64,000 nucleotides of DNA, taken from Mucilaginibacter boryungensis. GTDB taxonomy: Bacteria > Bacteroidota > Bacteroidia > Sphingobacteriales > Sphingobacteriaceae. Under the pieces are notes generated by a model. The model searched no databases and was not told the DNA's origin. It saw nothing but the letters and a program-made list of their open reading frames with translations. A program made the translations under genes and the position numbers. Shown one piece after another: positions 41,780 to 51,036 of this stretch. Within the stretch, counting starts at the first letter, position 1, and each line of letters begins with the position of its first letter. Location of the stretch: positions 2,604,001 through 2,668,000 of the forward strand of contig NZ_JADFFM010000001.1 of NCBI RefSeq assembly GCF_015221995.1. The letters run 5' to 3'.

Positions 41780-43192
41780 ATGATCAAAATTAAATTTGGC
41801 ACGGATGGCTGGAGAGCCATTATTGCAGACGACTTTACCGTTGAGAATGTTAAACGTGTAGCTTATGCTACTGCCTTATGGTTAAAAAAGGAATTTAAAG
41901 AACCATCTGCTGTTGTAGGTTGCGACCCGCGTTTTGCAGGGCCGCTGTTTGCTGATGTTACCACGGCCGTATTGGCATCGCAGGGTGTAAAGGTTTTTCG
42001 TGCTGAAAACACATTCGTATCTACGCCCATGATATCGTTAGGTACCGTCCGTCATAAAACTTCGGCAGGTATCATTATTACCGCCAGCCATAATCCGCCA
42101 TCGTATAATGGATATAAGATCAAAGCATCGTATGGTGGCCCTGCTACACCTGATGATATCGCGAAAGTTGAATCAACTATTCCCGATACTATCGACCTGC
42201 AGTTAAAATCTGTAGCCGATTATCAGAAAGATGGCCTGGTTGAGTTTACAAATCTTGAAGACATGTATGTGGCCCACGTTGAAAACTCGTTCGACCTGGA
42301 AACGATCCGCACTTGCGGAATGAACTGGGCCTATGATGCGATGTATGGCGCCGGCCAAAACGTAATGCGCCGCCTGTTCCCTGATATTACCTTTTTGCAT
42401 TGTGACCATAATCCCGGCTTTGACGGCCAGGCACCTGAGCCCATCCAGCGTAACCTACAGGAATTTGAAGATATAATTAAACTATCTGATGGCGAGATTG
42501 CCAGCGGCCTGGTTACCGATGGCGACGCCGACCGTATTGGCTTATATGACCAGGATGGCAAGTTTGTGGATTCCCATCATATCCTGCTATTGCTGATCCA
42601 TTACATGCACAAGGTTAAAAAGCAAAATGGCGAAGTGTATTCAACTTTTAGCTGTACCAGCAAGATCCAAAAACTGTGCGATGCCTACGGCCTGAATAAC
42701 ACGGTTACCCCAATAGGTTTCAAATATATTTGCGACCTGATCGTAAACTCGGGTAAACCATTCCTGGTGGGCGGTGAAGAATCGGGCGGTATTGCTACTG
42801 CCGGTCACATCCCCGAGCGCGATGGCGTTTGGATAGGCCTGATCATTTGGGAGTTTATGGCAAAAACAGGCCGCTCGTTAAGTGACCTGGTACAGGAAAT
42901 TTATGATGTGGTAGGCTCATTTGCCGTTGAACGTTATGACCTGCATGTAACCGAGGAATTGAAACAAAGCATCATATCAAAAAGCAAATCGAATAGCTAT
43001 CCGTCATTCGGCGATTACCAGGTGGTGCATACAGAAGACCTTGACGGCTTTAAATTCTTTTTTGAAGATGGCACCTGGGTAATGATCCGTCCATCTGGTA
43101 CAGAGCCTGTGTTGCGGGTATATGCCGAGGCTTCAGATTCAGCTGCATCATTTAAAATATTGGATGCAACGAAGGCTACCTTGCTTGGGTAA
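41780..43192 (+). CDS. Phosphoglucomutase/phosphomannomutase family protein
   Basis: This alpha-D-phosphohexomutase interconverts hexose 1- and 6-phosphates. The 470-residue protein has the phosphoserine loop ITASHNPPSYNGYK near 100, the metal site DGDADRIGLYD near 250, the sugar loop GGEESGG near 333, and the phosphate-binding RPSGTEPVLRVYAE near 438. Sugar preference (glucose, mannose or glucosamine) is not decided by these motifs. It stands alone with a terminator behind it. Confidence 0.93.
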   Translation: MIKIKFGTDGWRAIIADDFTVENVKRVAYATALWLKKEFKEPSAVVGCDPRFAGPLFADVTTAVLASQGVKVFRAENTFVSTPMISLGTVRHKTSAGIIITASHNPPSYNGYKIKASYGGPATPDDIAKVESTIPDTIDLQLKSVADYQKDGLVEFTNLEDMYVAHVENSFDLETIRTCGMNWAYDAMYGAGQNVMRRLFPDITFLHCDHNPGFDGQAPEPIQRNLQEFEDIIKLSDGEIASGLVTDGDADRIGLYDQDGKFVDSHHILLLLIHYMHKVKKQNGEVYSTFSCTSKIQKLCDAYGLNNTVTPIGFKYICDLIVNSGKPFLVGGEESGGIATAGHIPERDGVWIGLIIWEFMAKTGRSLSDLVQEIYDVVGSFAVERYDLHVTEELKQSIISKSKSNSYPSFGDYQVVHTEDLDGFKFFFEDGTWVMIRPSGTEPVLRVYAEASDSAASFKILDATKATLLG

Positions 43193-43233
43193 TTTTAATT
43201 CGAAGTTCGGAATGTCAATTTCGAAATGTATAT

Positions 43234-43274
43234 AAAACGCGAAAGGCTTACTAATAGTAAGCCTTTCGCGTTTT
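43234..43274. terminator. Bidirectional terminator after the phosphohexomutase gene
   Basis: A perfect 18-bp stem (43234-43251 with 43257-43274), core GCGAAAGGCTTAC/GTAAGCCTTTCGC, serves convergent genes. Confidence 0.9.
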
Positions 43275-43283
43275 TATGATTAA

Positions 43284-44066
43284 CTACCCTCTGTGATGAT
43301 GTTTTTTCTTTTTCTTCTTTTTAGGCGTTTCCTTTTTATGTTTTTTCGATTTCTTTTCTGTTTTAGTACTTTTTTTAGTTTCAGCTTTCTTTTCAACCGG
43401 TTTTTTGGCCACCGTATCGGTTTTTGCACCTGCTGTTTTCAGCGTATCGGCGCTCAGATCTTTTACCGTTAAACTATTGCTTCTTAAATTGTATTGCAAG
43501 ACGCGTTTTTGGCCCGTTGGTTTGGCTGTTGATGTGTTACCGTCGTAAATTGGAAACTGGCGGATCAGTTTTCCTTCCTTCATATAAAAATTATCATTGC
43601 CACGATAGCCTTTCTTTTGCCCCGATGTTAGTTTTGGGAAATCAAGCTTATTGGCTTTGCCTTCTTTAAACTCATAGGCATAAATCGCGGTATAATCAAC
43701 GGTATCTTTAGATTTCGCCTCTATCAGCAACTCGGGGTTACCATCAATATCCATATCTGAATTGAAAACATCGGTTATAGCGCCTTCCAGGTCGCCGGTT
43801 GTAGTGGTATAAGTTTTGGATGCGGTATCCGAGTGTAAAATGAGTAACGAACTTTGGTTCCCGCTACCCCTGCCCCAGCTCATTACATCAAAATCCTGTC
43901 CGGGCGCTACCTCCACCATTTTGTGATAACGGAACGGCGCCATTATAGTTGGTGCTGCCGGTTTAGCTTCAGAGGTACTCTTTTTTGGCTGCTCTTGTGT
44001 ACAGGCAAATAATAACAGGCTTAAGCCTGCAAGTATACCATAGTTAACGCGTAATAGTCTTCGCAT
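43284..44066 (-). CDS. Lipoprotein with Lys-rich C-terminal tail
   Basis: The 260-residue protein has a lipoprotein signal (LSLLLFAC, Cys22) and a central beta-rich domain with DMDIDGNPELLIEAKSKD, which resembles FG-GAP/VCBS-like calcium-loop repeats. The tail from about residue 218 is mostly Lys with Glu, Thr, Pro and His. The polybasic tail suggests electrostatic contact with polysaccharide, lipid or nucleic acid at the surface. It is 6 bases after the GH20 gene in the same direction, so the two are probably co-transcribed. Function unknown. Confidence 0.7.
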   Translation of the reverse strand: MRRLLRVNYGILAGLSLLLFACTQEQPKKSTSEAKPAAPTIMAPFRYHKMVEVAPGQDFDVMSWGRGSGNQSSLLILHSDTASKTYTTTTGDLEGAITDVFNSDMDIDGNPELLIEAKSKDTVDYTAIYAYEFKEGKANKLDFPKLTSGQKKGYRGNDNFYMKEGKLIRQFPIYDGNTSTAKPTGQKRVLQYNLRSNSLTVKDLSADTLKTAGAKTDTVAKKPVEKKAETKKSTKTEKKSKKHKKETPKKKKKKKHHHRG

Positions 44067-44072
44067 TGTAGT

Positions 44073-46373
44073 TTAGTTATATATCGATTCCGCTGATAGT
44101 TCGCCTTTAGGTTTACCCGGTATGGTCATATACACACGCAGGGTATTTGTTGTTGAAGTACCACCATCAAAGTATTTCAGCGTAAATTTATGCCAGCCTT
44201 TTTGTAAAAGCACTTCGCCGCCGTCGTGATACAGGTTATGTTTGGCATCGTTCAGCACCACAACCTGGTCATCAAGCAATATACTGGCACCATCTTCCTG
44301 CCTTGTGGCAAATATATATTTACCGTCATTATCAATACGGATATAACCTGTAAATATTACGCCATAGGTTTTATTCTTTTTAAAAGGCATGGTGTTAAAG
44401 CTTTTTGTTACACCCGAATCTATTACCGGGGCAGCATCCAGTTGCGAGGCATCGGTAAACACACCGCTTACTACTTTATATTTAACGCCGGGTGTAGTGC
44501 CCTCAAATGTTACAGGGGCCAATGGCGATATATTGCTCACCATAGCATGCGATATTAAACTACGGTGCCCTGCTGGTGTAATTACAACGGTTTTCAGTTC
44601 GCGGTAATGCCCTTCGGGAACGTCAATGGTAAATGGATGATCGTAAAGCAAAGTTGTTTCCCCGGGTTTAAAACCATCCAGTGTGTAATATATTTTAGCT
44701 CCTTCAACCGGCGGGGTTAAGTTAACATCCAATTTATTGCCTATACTCATGGTATCAATGGCGCCAATAGCTGGTGTTAAACGGTAATTAAATCCGTTCC
44801 TATCTAACCAGGCCAGGTGTTTTGGTAGCCTTAAATTAAAGTTATTAATGTCCTTATTGGCCAATGGCGTCCACGCTACTTCCGACAAGGCGAATAACCT
44901 TGGCAGCAAAAAATATTCTGCTTTCTCTTCGGTTTGGATGTATTCTGTCCACAAATTCGCCTGCACGCCCAAAATGTACTTTTGCTGATCGGGGCTTAAT
45001 ACCGCGGGTACCGGGTTGTAATTATACACCTTACTAATGGGCTCGTTACCGCCTATACTCAAAGGTTCGCGGCTTGCAGGCCCCTGTCCGTGGTCGAAAT
45101 AAAGGCCGCCGCTGCCCGGGGTCATAATTACGTTATGGTTTTGCCGTGCTGCTGCAATGCCGCCAGCTTCTCCGCGCCAGCTCATTACGGTTGCATTTGG
45201 CGCAAGGCCGCCTTCCAATATTTCGTCCCAGCCTATAATACTGCGCCCTTTAGAATTTACAAACTTCTCCATGCGCTGTATGAAATAGCTTTGCAAACCG
45301 TGTTCATCTTTCAGTTTAAGGCGTTTGATCAGCTTTTGACAGAACTCCGATTTTTTCCAGGCATCCTTAGGCACCTCATCGCCGCCTATGTGAATATATT
45401 TACTTGGGAAAAGGTCAATTACCTCGGTCAGCACATCCTGCAAAAAGTTAAAAGTGTATTCGCTTGGGCAATATACATCAGTGGTTACTCCCCATACCTC
45501 GCCTACTTTATAAGGTTTGGATGGATTACAGCTCAATTCAGGATAAGCCGCTATAGCCGCTAATGAATGGCCCGGCATCTCTATTTCAGGAACGATATTG
45601 ATATACCTGTCGGCCGCGTATTTTATTACATCACGTATCTCGTCCTGGGTATAAAAGCCGCCATGGGGGATACCATCAAATTGCTGGTCACGATTGGTGT
45701 AGCGGCCGATAAGTGTCTGCGCGCGCATGCTGCCTACCGATGTTAACCTTGGATATTTTTTGATCTCTATCCGCCAGCCCTGGTCATCGGTTAAATGCCA
45801 GTGAAAGTTGTTCAGTTTGTAGGCCGCCATCAGGTCGATGTATTTCTTCACAAACTCCACGCTGAAAAAATGGCGGCAAACATCTAAATGTAAACCACGG
45901 TAGCCAAAACGGGGATAATCTTCAACCTGTACACACGGAAGCTTTACCGTTGCGCCATGGTTTAGCGGCAATAGCTGTATTAAGGTTTGTATCCCATAAA
46001 ACAGGCCTGCGCCCTTCCCCGAAATTATTACCTGCTGCGGAGTGATGTTTAACCTGTAACCCTCGGCCGGTAAATTATCGGTGCCATTTGCGGTTAATAT
46101 AATAGTGTTATTACTGCCAGAGCCTGTATTGGCTTTCAATTGATTATGCAGGTTGTATTTGCTGTGCAGTAAATCGGTAAAAAACTTTACGGCTTTATTA
46201 TCCACGCTATCGGCAGCGATGATCGTTTCCTGGCTCAATACAAATTCGCCCGGAACTTTTTTAACTGAAACAGGTGCAGGGATGATGCCCATATTCAGAT
46301 CGGCTACCTGGGCTTTAACAATGTTTGCTACAACTAAACACACAAATACAAACAACGCAGACTTTTTATACAT
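44073..46373 (-). CDS. Beta-N-acetylhexosaminidase, GH20, with PA14-like C-terminal domain
   Basis: This secreted glycosidase releases terminal GlcNAc or GalNAc from chitin fragments, glycans or peptidoglycan by substrate-assisted catalysis. The 766-residue protein has a signal peptide, a GH20b N-terminal domain (about 27-150) and the catalytic barrel (about 155-500). Motifs include HLDVCRHFF, HWHLTDDQGW and the catalytic pair Asp332-Glu333 in HIGGDEVPKDAW. A chitobiase-type C-terminal beta-sandwich then includes YYTLDGFKPGETT, and a PA14-like domain carries IRIDNDGKYIFATRQEDGAS near 690 and GGEVLLQKGWHKFTLKYFDGG. Sugar specificity is not predicted. The Lys-tailed lipoprotein follows by 6 bases. 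Confidence 0.94.
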   Translation of the reverse strand: MYKKSALFVFVCLVVANIVKAQVADLNMGIIPAPVSVKKVPGEFVLSQETIIAADSVDNKAVKFFTDLLHSKYNLHNQLKANTGSGSNNTIILTANGTDNLPAEGYRLNITPQQVIISGKGAGLFYGIQTLIQLLPLNHGATVKLPCVQVEDYPRFGYRGLHLDVCRHFFSVEFVKKYIDLMAAYKLNNFHWHLTDDQGWRIEIKKYPRLTSVGSMRAQTLIGRYTNRDQQFDGIPHGGFYTQDEIRDVIKYAADRYINIVPEIEMPGHSLAAIAAYPELSCNPSKPYKVGEVWGVTTDVYCPSEYTFNFLQDVLTEVIDLFPSKYIHIGGDEVPKDAWKKSEFCQKLIKRLKLKDEHGLQSYFIQRMEKFVNSKGRSIIGWDEILEGGLAPNATVMSWRGEAGGIAAARQNHNVIMTPGSGGLYFDHGQGPASREPLSIGGNEPISKVYNYNPVPAVLSPDQQKYILGVQANLWTEYIQTEEKAEYFLLPRLFALSEVAWTPLANKDINNFNLRLPKHLAWLDRNGFNYRLTPAIGAIDTMSIGNKLDVNLTPPVEGAKIYYTLDGFKPGETTLLYDHPFTIDVPEGHYRELKTVVITPAGHRSLISHAMVSNISPLAPVTFEGTTPGVKYKVVSGVFTDASQLDAAPVIDSGVTKSFNTMPFKKNKTYGVIFTGYIRIDNDGKYIFATRQEDGASILLDDQVVVLNDAKHNLYHDGGEVLLQKGWHKFTLKYFDGGTSTTNTLRVYMTIPGKPKGELSAESIYN

Positions 46374-46455
46374 AATGAAACCAATAGTTTATAACTGAAA
46401 TGTGAAGTTAACAGATTTTTAAACTTTATGCTATTTAACATTGTAAAAAATACAC

Positions 46456-46490
46456 AACAAAAAGGCCCGCTAATTAGCAGGCCTTTCTTT
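46456..46490 (-). terminator. Terminator after trxB
   Basis: A stem of AAAGGCC (46461-46467) with GGCCTTT (46480-46486), with inner GCT/AGC pairing, is followed by T's on both strands. It lies downstream of the leftward trxB. Confidence 0.65.
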
Positions 46491-46522
46491 TACTAAAACT
46501 TTCTCGACTCCAGACTTAGGAC

Positions 46523-47479
46523 TTATGCGATCACCGCATGCTCCTTAGCAGCCAGGTAGCGCTCGGCATCAATAGCGGCCATACAGCCGGTACCCGCGGC
46601 GGTAACCGCCTGGCGGTAAACATGGTCCTGCGCGTCGCCGCAGCAAAATACGCCTTCAATGTTGGTGTAGGTGGTACCGGGTTTGGTTTTAATATAACCT
46701 GTTTCGTCCATATCCAGCCAGCCTTTAAAAATATCGGTATTGGGGTGGTGGCCAATGGCTACAAAAAAGCCGGTCACATCCAGGGTCTTCTCGTCGTTGG
46801 TTTTATTGTTGTGTACCCTAACCCCAGTCACATTCAGGCCATCGCCCAAAATTTCTTTTGTTTCGGTATTGTATAATATCTCAATATTATGGGTATTCAA
46901 CACACGGTGCATCATTGCTTTCGAGGCACGGAATTCATCACGCCTAACCAGCATATACACTTTTTTACAAAGTTTGGCTAAGTAAGTAGCTTCCTCGGCA
47001 GCGGTATCGCCGGCACCAACAATAGCTACATCCTGTCCGCGGAAAAAGAACCCATCACAGACGGCACAGGCCGATACACCAAAACCGTTATATTTTTGTT
47101 CGGATTCCAAACCCAGCCATTTGGCAGATGCACCGGTAGAGATGATCACCGTATCGGCCAGGATAGTCTTTGTTTCATCAACCACAACTTTATGCGGCAG
47201 GCTGCTAAAATCAACCGATGTAATATAACCAAAGCGGATATCGGTACCCAGGCGTTCGGCCTGCCTGCGGAAGTTCTCCATCATCTCGGGGCCTTGTATA
47301 CCATCCGGGTAACCGGGATAATTCTCAACCTCGGTGGTTTGGGTAAGCTGGCCGCCGGCTAAAATACCGGTATAAAGCACCGGTTTCAAATCAGCGCGCG
47401 ATGCGTATATGGCGGCAGTGTAACCTGCCGGGCCCGAGCCTATAATAAGGCATTTAACGTGTTCAGTTTCTTGAGACAT
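46523..47479 (-). CDS. trxB: Thioredoxin-disulfide reductase
   Basis: TrxB passes electrons from NADPH through FAD to thioredoxin. The 318-residue protein has the FAD loop IIGSGPAGYTAAIYASRA near 11, the redox-active CAVC (Cys138, Cys141) in ACAVCDG, the NADPH loop IVGAGDTAAEEA near 152, and the C-terminal FAD motif GVFCCGDAQDHVYRQAVTAAGTGCMAAIDAERYL near 280. It stands alone. Reduced thioredoxin is the expected donor for the APS reductase in this window, which is a functional link but not an operon. Confidence 0.96.
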   Translation of the reverse strand: MSQETEHVKCLIIGSGPAGYTAAIYASRADLKPVLYTGILAGGQLTQTTEVENYPGYPDGIQGPEMMENFRRQAERLGTDIRFGYITSVDFSSLPHKVVVDETKTILADTVIISTGASAKWLGLESEQKYNGFGVSACAVCDGFFFRGQDVAIVGAGDTAAEEATYLAKLCKKVYMLVRRDEFRASKAMMHRVLNTHNIEILYNTETKEILGDGLNVTGVRVHNNKTNDEKTLDVTGFFVAIGHHPNTDIFKGWLDMDETGYIKTKPGTTYTNIEGVFCCGDAQDHVYRQAVTAAGTGCMAAIDAERYLAAKEHAVIA

Positions 47480-47555
47480 GGATAATTAAATAGTGTGCGA
47501 ATTTAAGTTTTATTGTGGTATGGGGCAATAGGGATCGGTCAGCATATTGTAGATA

Positions 47556-48731
47556 TTACTTCTGCTCATTCGCCTTCAACACCCTGATAAAGTTACCACC
47601 CAGTATCTTATCAATATCCTTTTCAGTATAATTCAGTTTCAATAATTCGGCCGTAACTTTTGGATAATCGCGCACATCATCCAATTCCAGCGGAAATGAT
47701 TCTGAACCGTCAAAGTCTGACCCTATGCCCACGTGATCGACCCCTATCAGTTTCACCATATAATCAATATGCTTGATCAGCATACTTAATGGCGGGCGGA
47801 TCTGCGATGCCTCCTGCTGGTGCAATTGGCTTAAACGGATGCTGGCCAGGTCGCGATCGTGGAATACATTGACCAGTGAATCCAGTTCTGCACTGTGCGT
47901 ACGCATAAAAGCACCGGCTTTGCGGCTATAGGTACTATCCACAAACCCGCTGTAAAAATTAACAAACACTACTCCCCCGTTCTTTGCCAGCGCTTTTAAC
48001 TGGTTATCCTTTAAATTACGTTGATTGGGGTTTAAAGCATAAGCACAGCTATGCGAAGCGATTACGGGTTTACGGGTAGTTGCCAGCACGTCGTAAAAAG
48101 TTTGTTCGCCAACGTGCGATATATCAACCATTACGCCCAGGTCGTTCAGATGGTGCACTATTTGTTTACCAAAATCGGTTAACCCTATATGCGGTAGTTC
48201 GGCTTTGTGGTGTGTTTCATCCCTGGCCGATGTTGCCCAGGCGGTACTATTGTTCCAGGTAAGTGTCAGGTACTTCATGCCGCGTTTGGCAAGGCTATCT
48301 ATATAATCCAGCCTGTCTTCAATCATGTGGCCGCCTTCTACGCCTATCATGGCCACAAACTTTTGTTGCTCCAACCCTTTTTGCAGACCGGCAGCGGTGT
48401 GTACCAATACCATTTTATCCGGGTTCCGTTTAGCCAGGGCATAAAGCGAATCTATCTCGCGATTAGCCATAGCATATGCTTTACCGGCGCCATTTGTTTC
48501 ATCGCACCAAATGGAAAAAACCTGCACATCAAGCCCGCCTTGTTTGGCCCGCACCAGGTCGAAATTTCCTACTGTTTGTTGTTTGGCTAAATCGGCACCG
48601 GTAATTAGCTGGTTTGATAAGGCATCGTTATGCGTATCTATCAAAATGGCTTTCTGGCGTATTTTTTTTGCCTGCTGTGCGTTTACACATACCCCCAAAC
48701 AAAGTAAAGCCGGCAACAATATTTTTTTCAT
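47556..48731 (-). CDS. Membrane-dipeptidase-type zinc peptidase (M19), secreted
   Basis: The 391-residue M19 peptidase has a signal peptide from Met 48731 (MKKILLPALLCLGVCVNAQQ); an upstream frame to 48752 is rejected. Metal and active-site motifs are DTHNDALSNQL near 28, GVEGGHMIEDR near 132, VDISHVGEQTFYDVL near 212, and DHVGIGSDFDGSES near 345. The family hydrolyses dipeptides and may work on peptidoglycan or D-amino acid peptides. It stands alone in the leftward direction. Confidence 0.93.
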   Translation of the reverse strand: MKKILLPALLCLGVCVNAQQAKKIRQKAILIDTHNDALSNQLITGADLAKQQTVGNFDLVRAKQGGLDVQVFSIWCDETNGAGKAYAMANREIDSLYALAKRNPDKMVLVHTAAGLQKGLEQQKFVAMIGVEGGHMIEDRLDYIDSLAKRGMKYLTLTWNNSTAWATSARDETHHKAELPHIGLTDFGKQIVHHLNDLGVMVDISHVGEQTFYDVLATTRKPVIASHSCAYALNPNQRNLKDNQLKALAKNGGVVFVNFYSGFVDSTYSRKAGAFMRTHSAELDSLVNVFHDRDLASIRLSQLHQQEASQIRPPLSMLIKHIDYMVKLIGVDHVGIGSDFDGSESFPLELDDVRDYPKVTAELLKLNYTEKDIDKILGGNFIRVLKANEQK

Positions 48732-48805
48732 GCAGGAAGGTAATAAAATCAACTGGTATAGCTGCGGAATGGTAGTTAAAAAAGTGTAAGGATATTAGTC
48801 ATTAC

Positions 48806-50434
48806 CTATGTTTGTATTACCCCCACGTTAAACGGTTTCTCTATAGGTGCATGGTTAGCCGCCTCTATCCCCATGGATATTACCTTACGTGTCTCCAGCG
48901 GGTCGATGATCCCATCAACCCAAAGCCTTGCGGCAGCATAATATGGCGTGGTTTGGCTGTTATAACGCTCGGTAGTTTGCTGTAACAGTTCATCTTCTTT
49001 CTGCTGGTCTATAGCTTCACCTTTGGCTTTTAACCCTGCCGATTGCATTTGCACCAAAACCTTAGCTGCCTGCGCGCCGCCCATCACTGCTATTTTAGCC
49101 GATGGCCAGGCGTAGATCAGCCGTGGGTCGTAAGCTTTACCGCACATGGCATAGTTGCCCGCACCATATGAATTGCCTACCACTATAGTAAATTTAGGCA
49201 CTACCGAGTTGGCTACGGCATTCACCATTTTAGCGCCGTCCTTTATAATGCCGCCCTGTTCGCTACGGCTGCCCACCATAAAACCGGTGACATCCTGCAA
49301 AAACACCAGCGGGATTTTTTTCTGGTTACAATTCATAATAAAGCGCGTAGCCTTATCAGCCGAGTCAGAATAGATGACCCCGCCAAACTGCATCTCACCT
49401 TTTTTAGACTTCAGCACTTTCCGCTGATTGGCCACTATCCCCACAGCCCAGCCATCAACACGGCCTAAACCGCAAATAATTGACTGGCCGTAACCAGCCT
49501 TATATTCCTCAAATTCGGAATTATCAACCAGGCGGTCAATAATTTCCATCATGTCATATTGCTTCTCTCGGTTATCGGGCAGTATCCCGTAAATGTCCTG
49601 CGGGTTCTTTTTAGGATCGGCAGGCTTAATGCGGTCGAAACCGGCTTTGGTGTAGTCGCCGGTCATGCTCATAATATTGCGAATGGAATCCAGGCAGGCC
49701 TGGTCGTTTGGTTGTTTGTAATCTGTTACTCCTGATATTTCGCAATGGGTAGTAGCGCCGCCCAGGGTTTCATTATCCACATCCTCCCCAATGGCCGATT
49801 TCACCAGATATGAACCGGCAAGGAAAACCGAACCTGTACCTTCAACTATCATGGCTTCATCGCTCATGATGGGTAAATAGGCGCCACCAGCCACACACGA
49901 GCCCATAATAGCCGAGATCTGGATGATGCCCATGCTGCTCATTTGCGCGTTATTGCGAAAGATGCGGCCAAAGTGTTCTTTATCGGGGAATATCTCATCC
50001 TGCAGGGGCAGGTATACACCCGCTGAATCAACAAGGTAAATAATAGGCAAACGGTTTTCTATGGCTATTTCCTGGGCACGCAGGTTCTTTTTAGCCGTAA
50101 TAGGGAACCAGGCACCGGCCTTCACAGTAGCATCGTTAGCCACAATAACACATTGCCTACCCGATACATACCCAATGCCGCAAACCACCCCACCCGAAGG
50201 ACAGCCGCCATGTTCGGCATACATGCCATCGGCAACAAACGCTCCTACTTCCAGCCAGGGCTTACCTTTATCAATAAGGTAGGCAATGCGCTCGCGGGCC
50301 AGCATTTTGCCTTTCTCTTTTTGCTTAGCCGCTGCTTTGTCGCCACCGCCTTTATATATCTGTTTAAGGCGCGTGGTTACATCAAACGCAAGGTGCTTAT
50401 TAAAGTCTTCGTTCTTGTTAAATTCAATATCCAT
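48806..50434 (-). CDS. Acyl-CoA carboxylase carboxyltransferase (beta) subunit
   Basis: This crotonase-fold carboxyltransferase moves CO2 from biotin to an acyl-CoA. The 542-residue protein starts at Met 50434 (MDIEFNKNED); a longer frame to 50467 is less likely. It has KMLARERIAYLIDKG near 49, the N-domain YLVDSAGVYLPLQDEIFPDKEHFGRIFRN near 146, and FLQDVTGFMVGSRSEQGGIIKDGAKMVNAVANS near 390. The motif set, with EIFPDKEHFG and TGFMVGSRSEQGGII, is closest to methylcrotonyl-CoA carboxylase beta chains, but propionyl-type enzymes cannot be excluded. No biotin-carboxylase alpha subunit is next to it, so the partner must be elsewhere. Confidence 0.9.
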   Translation of the reverse strand: MDIEFNKNEDFNKHLAFDVTTRLKQIYKGGGDKAAAKQKEKGKMLARERIAYLIDKGKPWLEVGAFVADGMYAEHGGCPSGGVVCGIGYVSGRQCVIVANDATVKAGAWFPITAKKNLRAQEIAIENRLPIIYLVDSAGVYLPLQDEIFPDKEHFGRIFRNNAQMSSMGIIQISAIMGSCVAGGAYLPIMSDEAMIVEGTGSVFLAGSYLVKSAIGEDVDNETLGGATTHCEISGVTDYKQPNDQACLDSIRNIMSMTGDYTKAGFDRIKPADPKKNPQDIYGILPDNREKQYDMMEIIDRLVDNSEFEEYKAGYGQSIICGLGRVDGWAVGIVANQRKVLKSKKGEMQFGGVIYSDSADKATRFIMNCNQKKIPLVFLQDVTGFMVGSRSEQGGIIKDGAKMVNAVANSVVPKFTIVVGNSYGAGNYAMCGKAYDPRLIYAWPSAKIAVMGGAQAAKVLVQMQSAGLKAKGEAIDQQKEDELLQQTTERYNSQTTPYYAAARLWVDGIIDPLETRKVISMGIEAANHAPIEKPFNVGVIQT

Positions 50435-50695
50435 AATTGGTTTTTGGAGTAATGCAATGTTAATCAAAATAAGGCAAATAACAGTAGCTAACTGGCTTAT
50501 AAGGTATCTTAAACACCGGAAAACATGGTTTACATGGTTTACAAAATTCGGTTACTTTTATCAATTAACTAACTTATAATAAGTAAGTTATGATTTCAAA
50601 ACACAAAAATGTGTAAACCATAAAAACGGTACCCGCGCCTGTTTAAACACACCTGAATATTGCTTATTGTTTTCTTTGATCAGATATAAAATAAA
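50435..50695 (+). other. Intergenic region with short direct and inverted repeats, no gene
   Basis: The direct repeat ATGGTTTAC occurs twice in tandem (50525-50542) and its inverse GTAAACCAT occurs at 50613-50621. No coding frame with a plausible protein is visible. The segment precedes the strong promoter at 50696. Confidence 0.5.
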
Positions 50696-50726
50696 TTTGA
50701 TAATTGTATAAAACTTGTTACATTTG
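50696..50726 (+). promoter_or_regulatory. Strong Bacteroidota promoter in the gap before LOG
   Basis: TTTG (50696-50699) and TACATTTG (50719-50726) are separated by exactly 19 bases, the full -33/-7 consensus. Transcription would run rightward from about 50733. No annotated gene follows in that direction except the 28-codon frame at 50864, since the next gene (51037-51621) is on the opposite strand. Confidence 0.6.
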
Positions 50727-50863
50727 TATATCTCCTGCCTGATAACAGTAATCAAATTTTTATTGAATAATTAACGAATGGCAACTTAAACCATTTGCTA
50801 ATAACTATTTAAAATTATTTGCGTACAAAGAACTAATTGATTAAACTTTAAACGAAGAATGCG

Positions 50864-50950
50864 ATGATTATTATGACGGTGATATATTTGTGCAAGCGTT
50901 TTAACCTACTAAGGTTCTTCAAGAAAAACCCTGTTGTCGCAGGTGCTTAG
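50864..50950 (+). CDS. Candidate 28-residue peptide gene with long leader
   Basis: A 28-codon frame (MIIMTVIYLCKRFNLLRFF then KKNPVVAGA) starts at ATG 50864. It has a hydrophobic first half and a basic middle, a composition like membrane-active or leader peptides. It is the only frame rightward of the consensus promoter at 50696, leaving about 130 bases of leader. The convergent LOG gene on the other strand follows. An alternative is that the transcript is non-coding or antisense to the LOG 3' end. No homologue can be recognised by eye. Confidence 0.35.
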   Translation: MIIMTVIYLCKRFNLLRFFKKNPVVAGA

Positions 50951-51036
50951 TATTAAGTTAGAAGTAATAAGTCAAAAGTAGTATCTCATACGCTCTTCTG
51001 ACTTAAGACTTCAAACTCAAGACTTTAAACTCAAAT

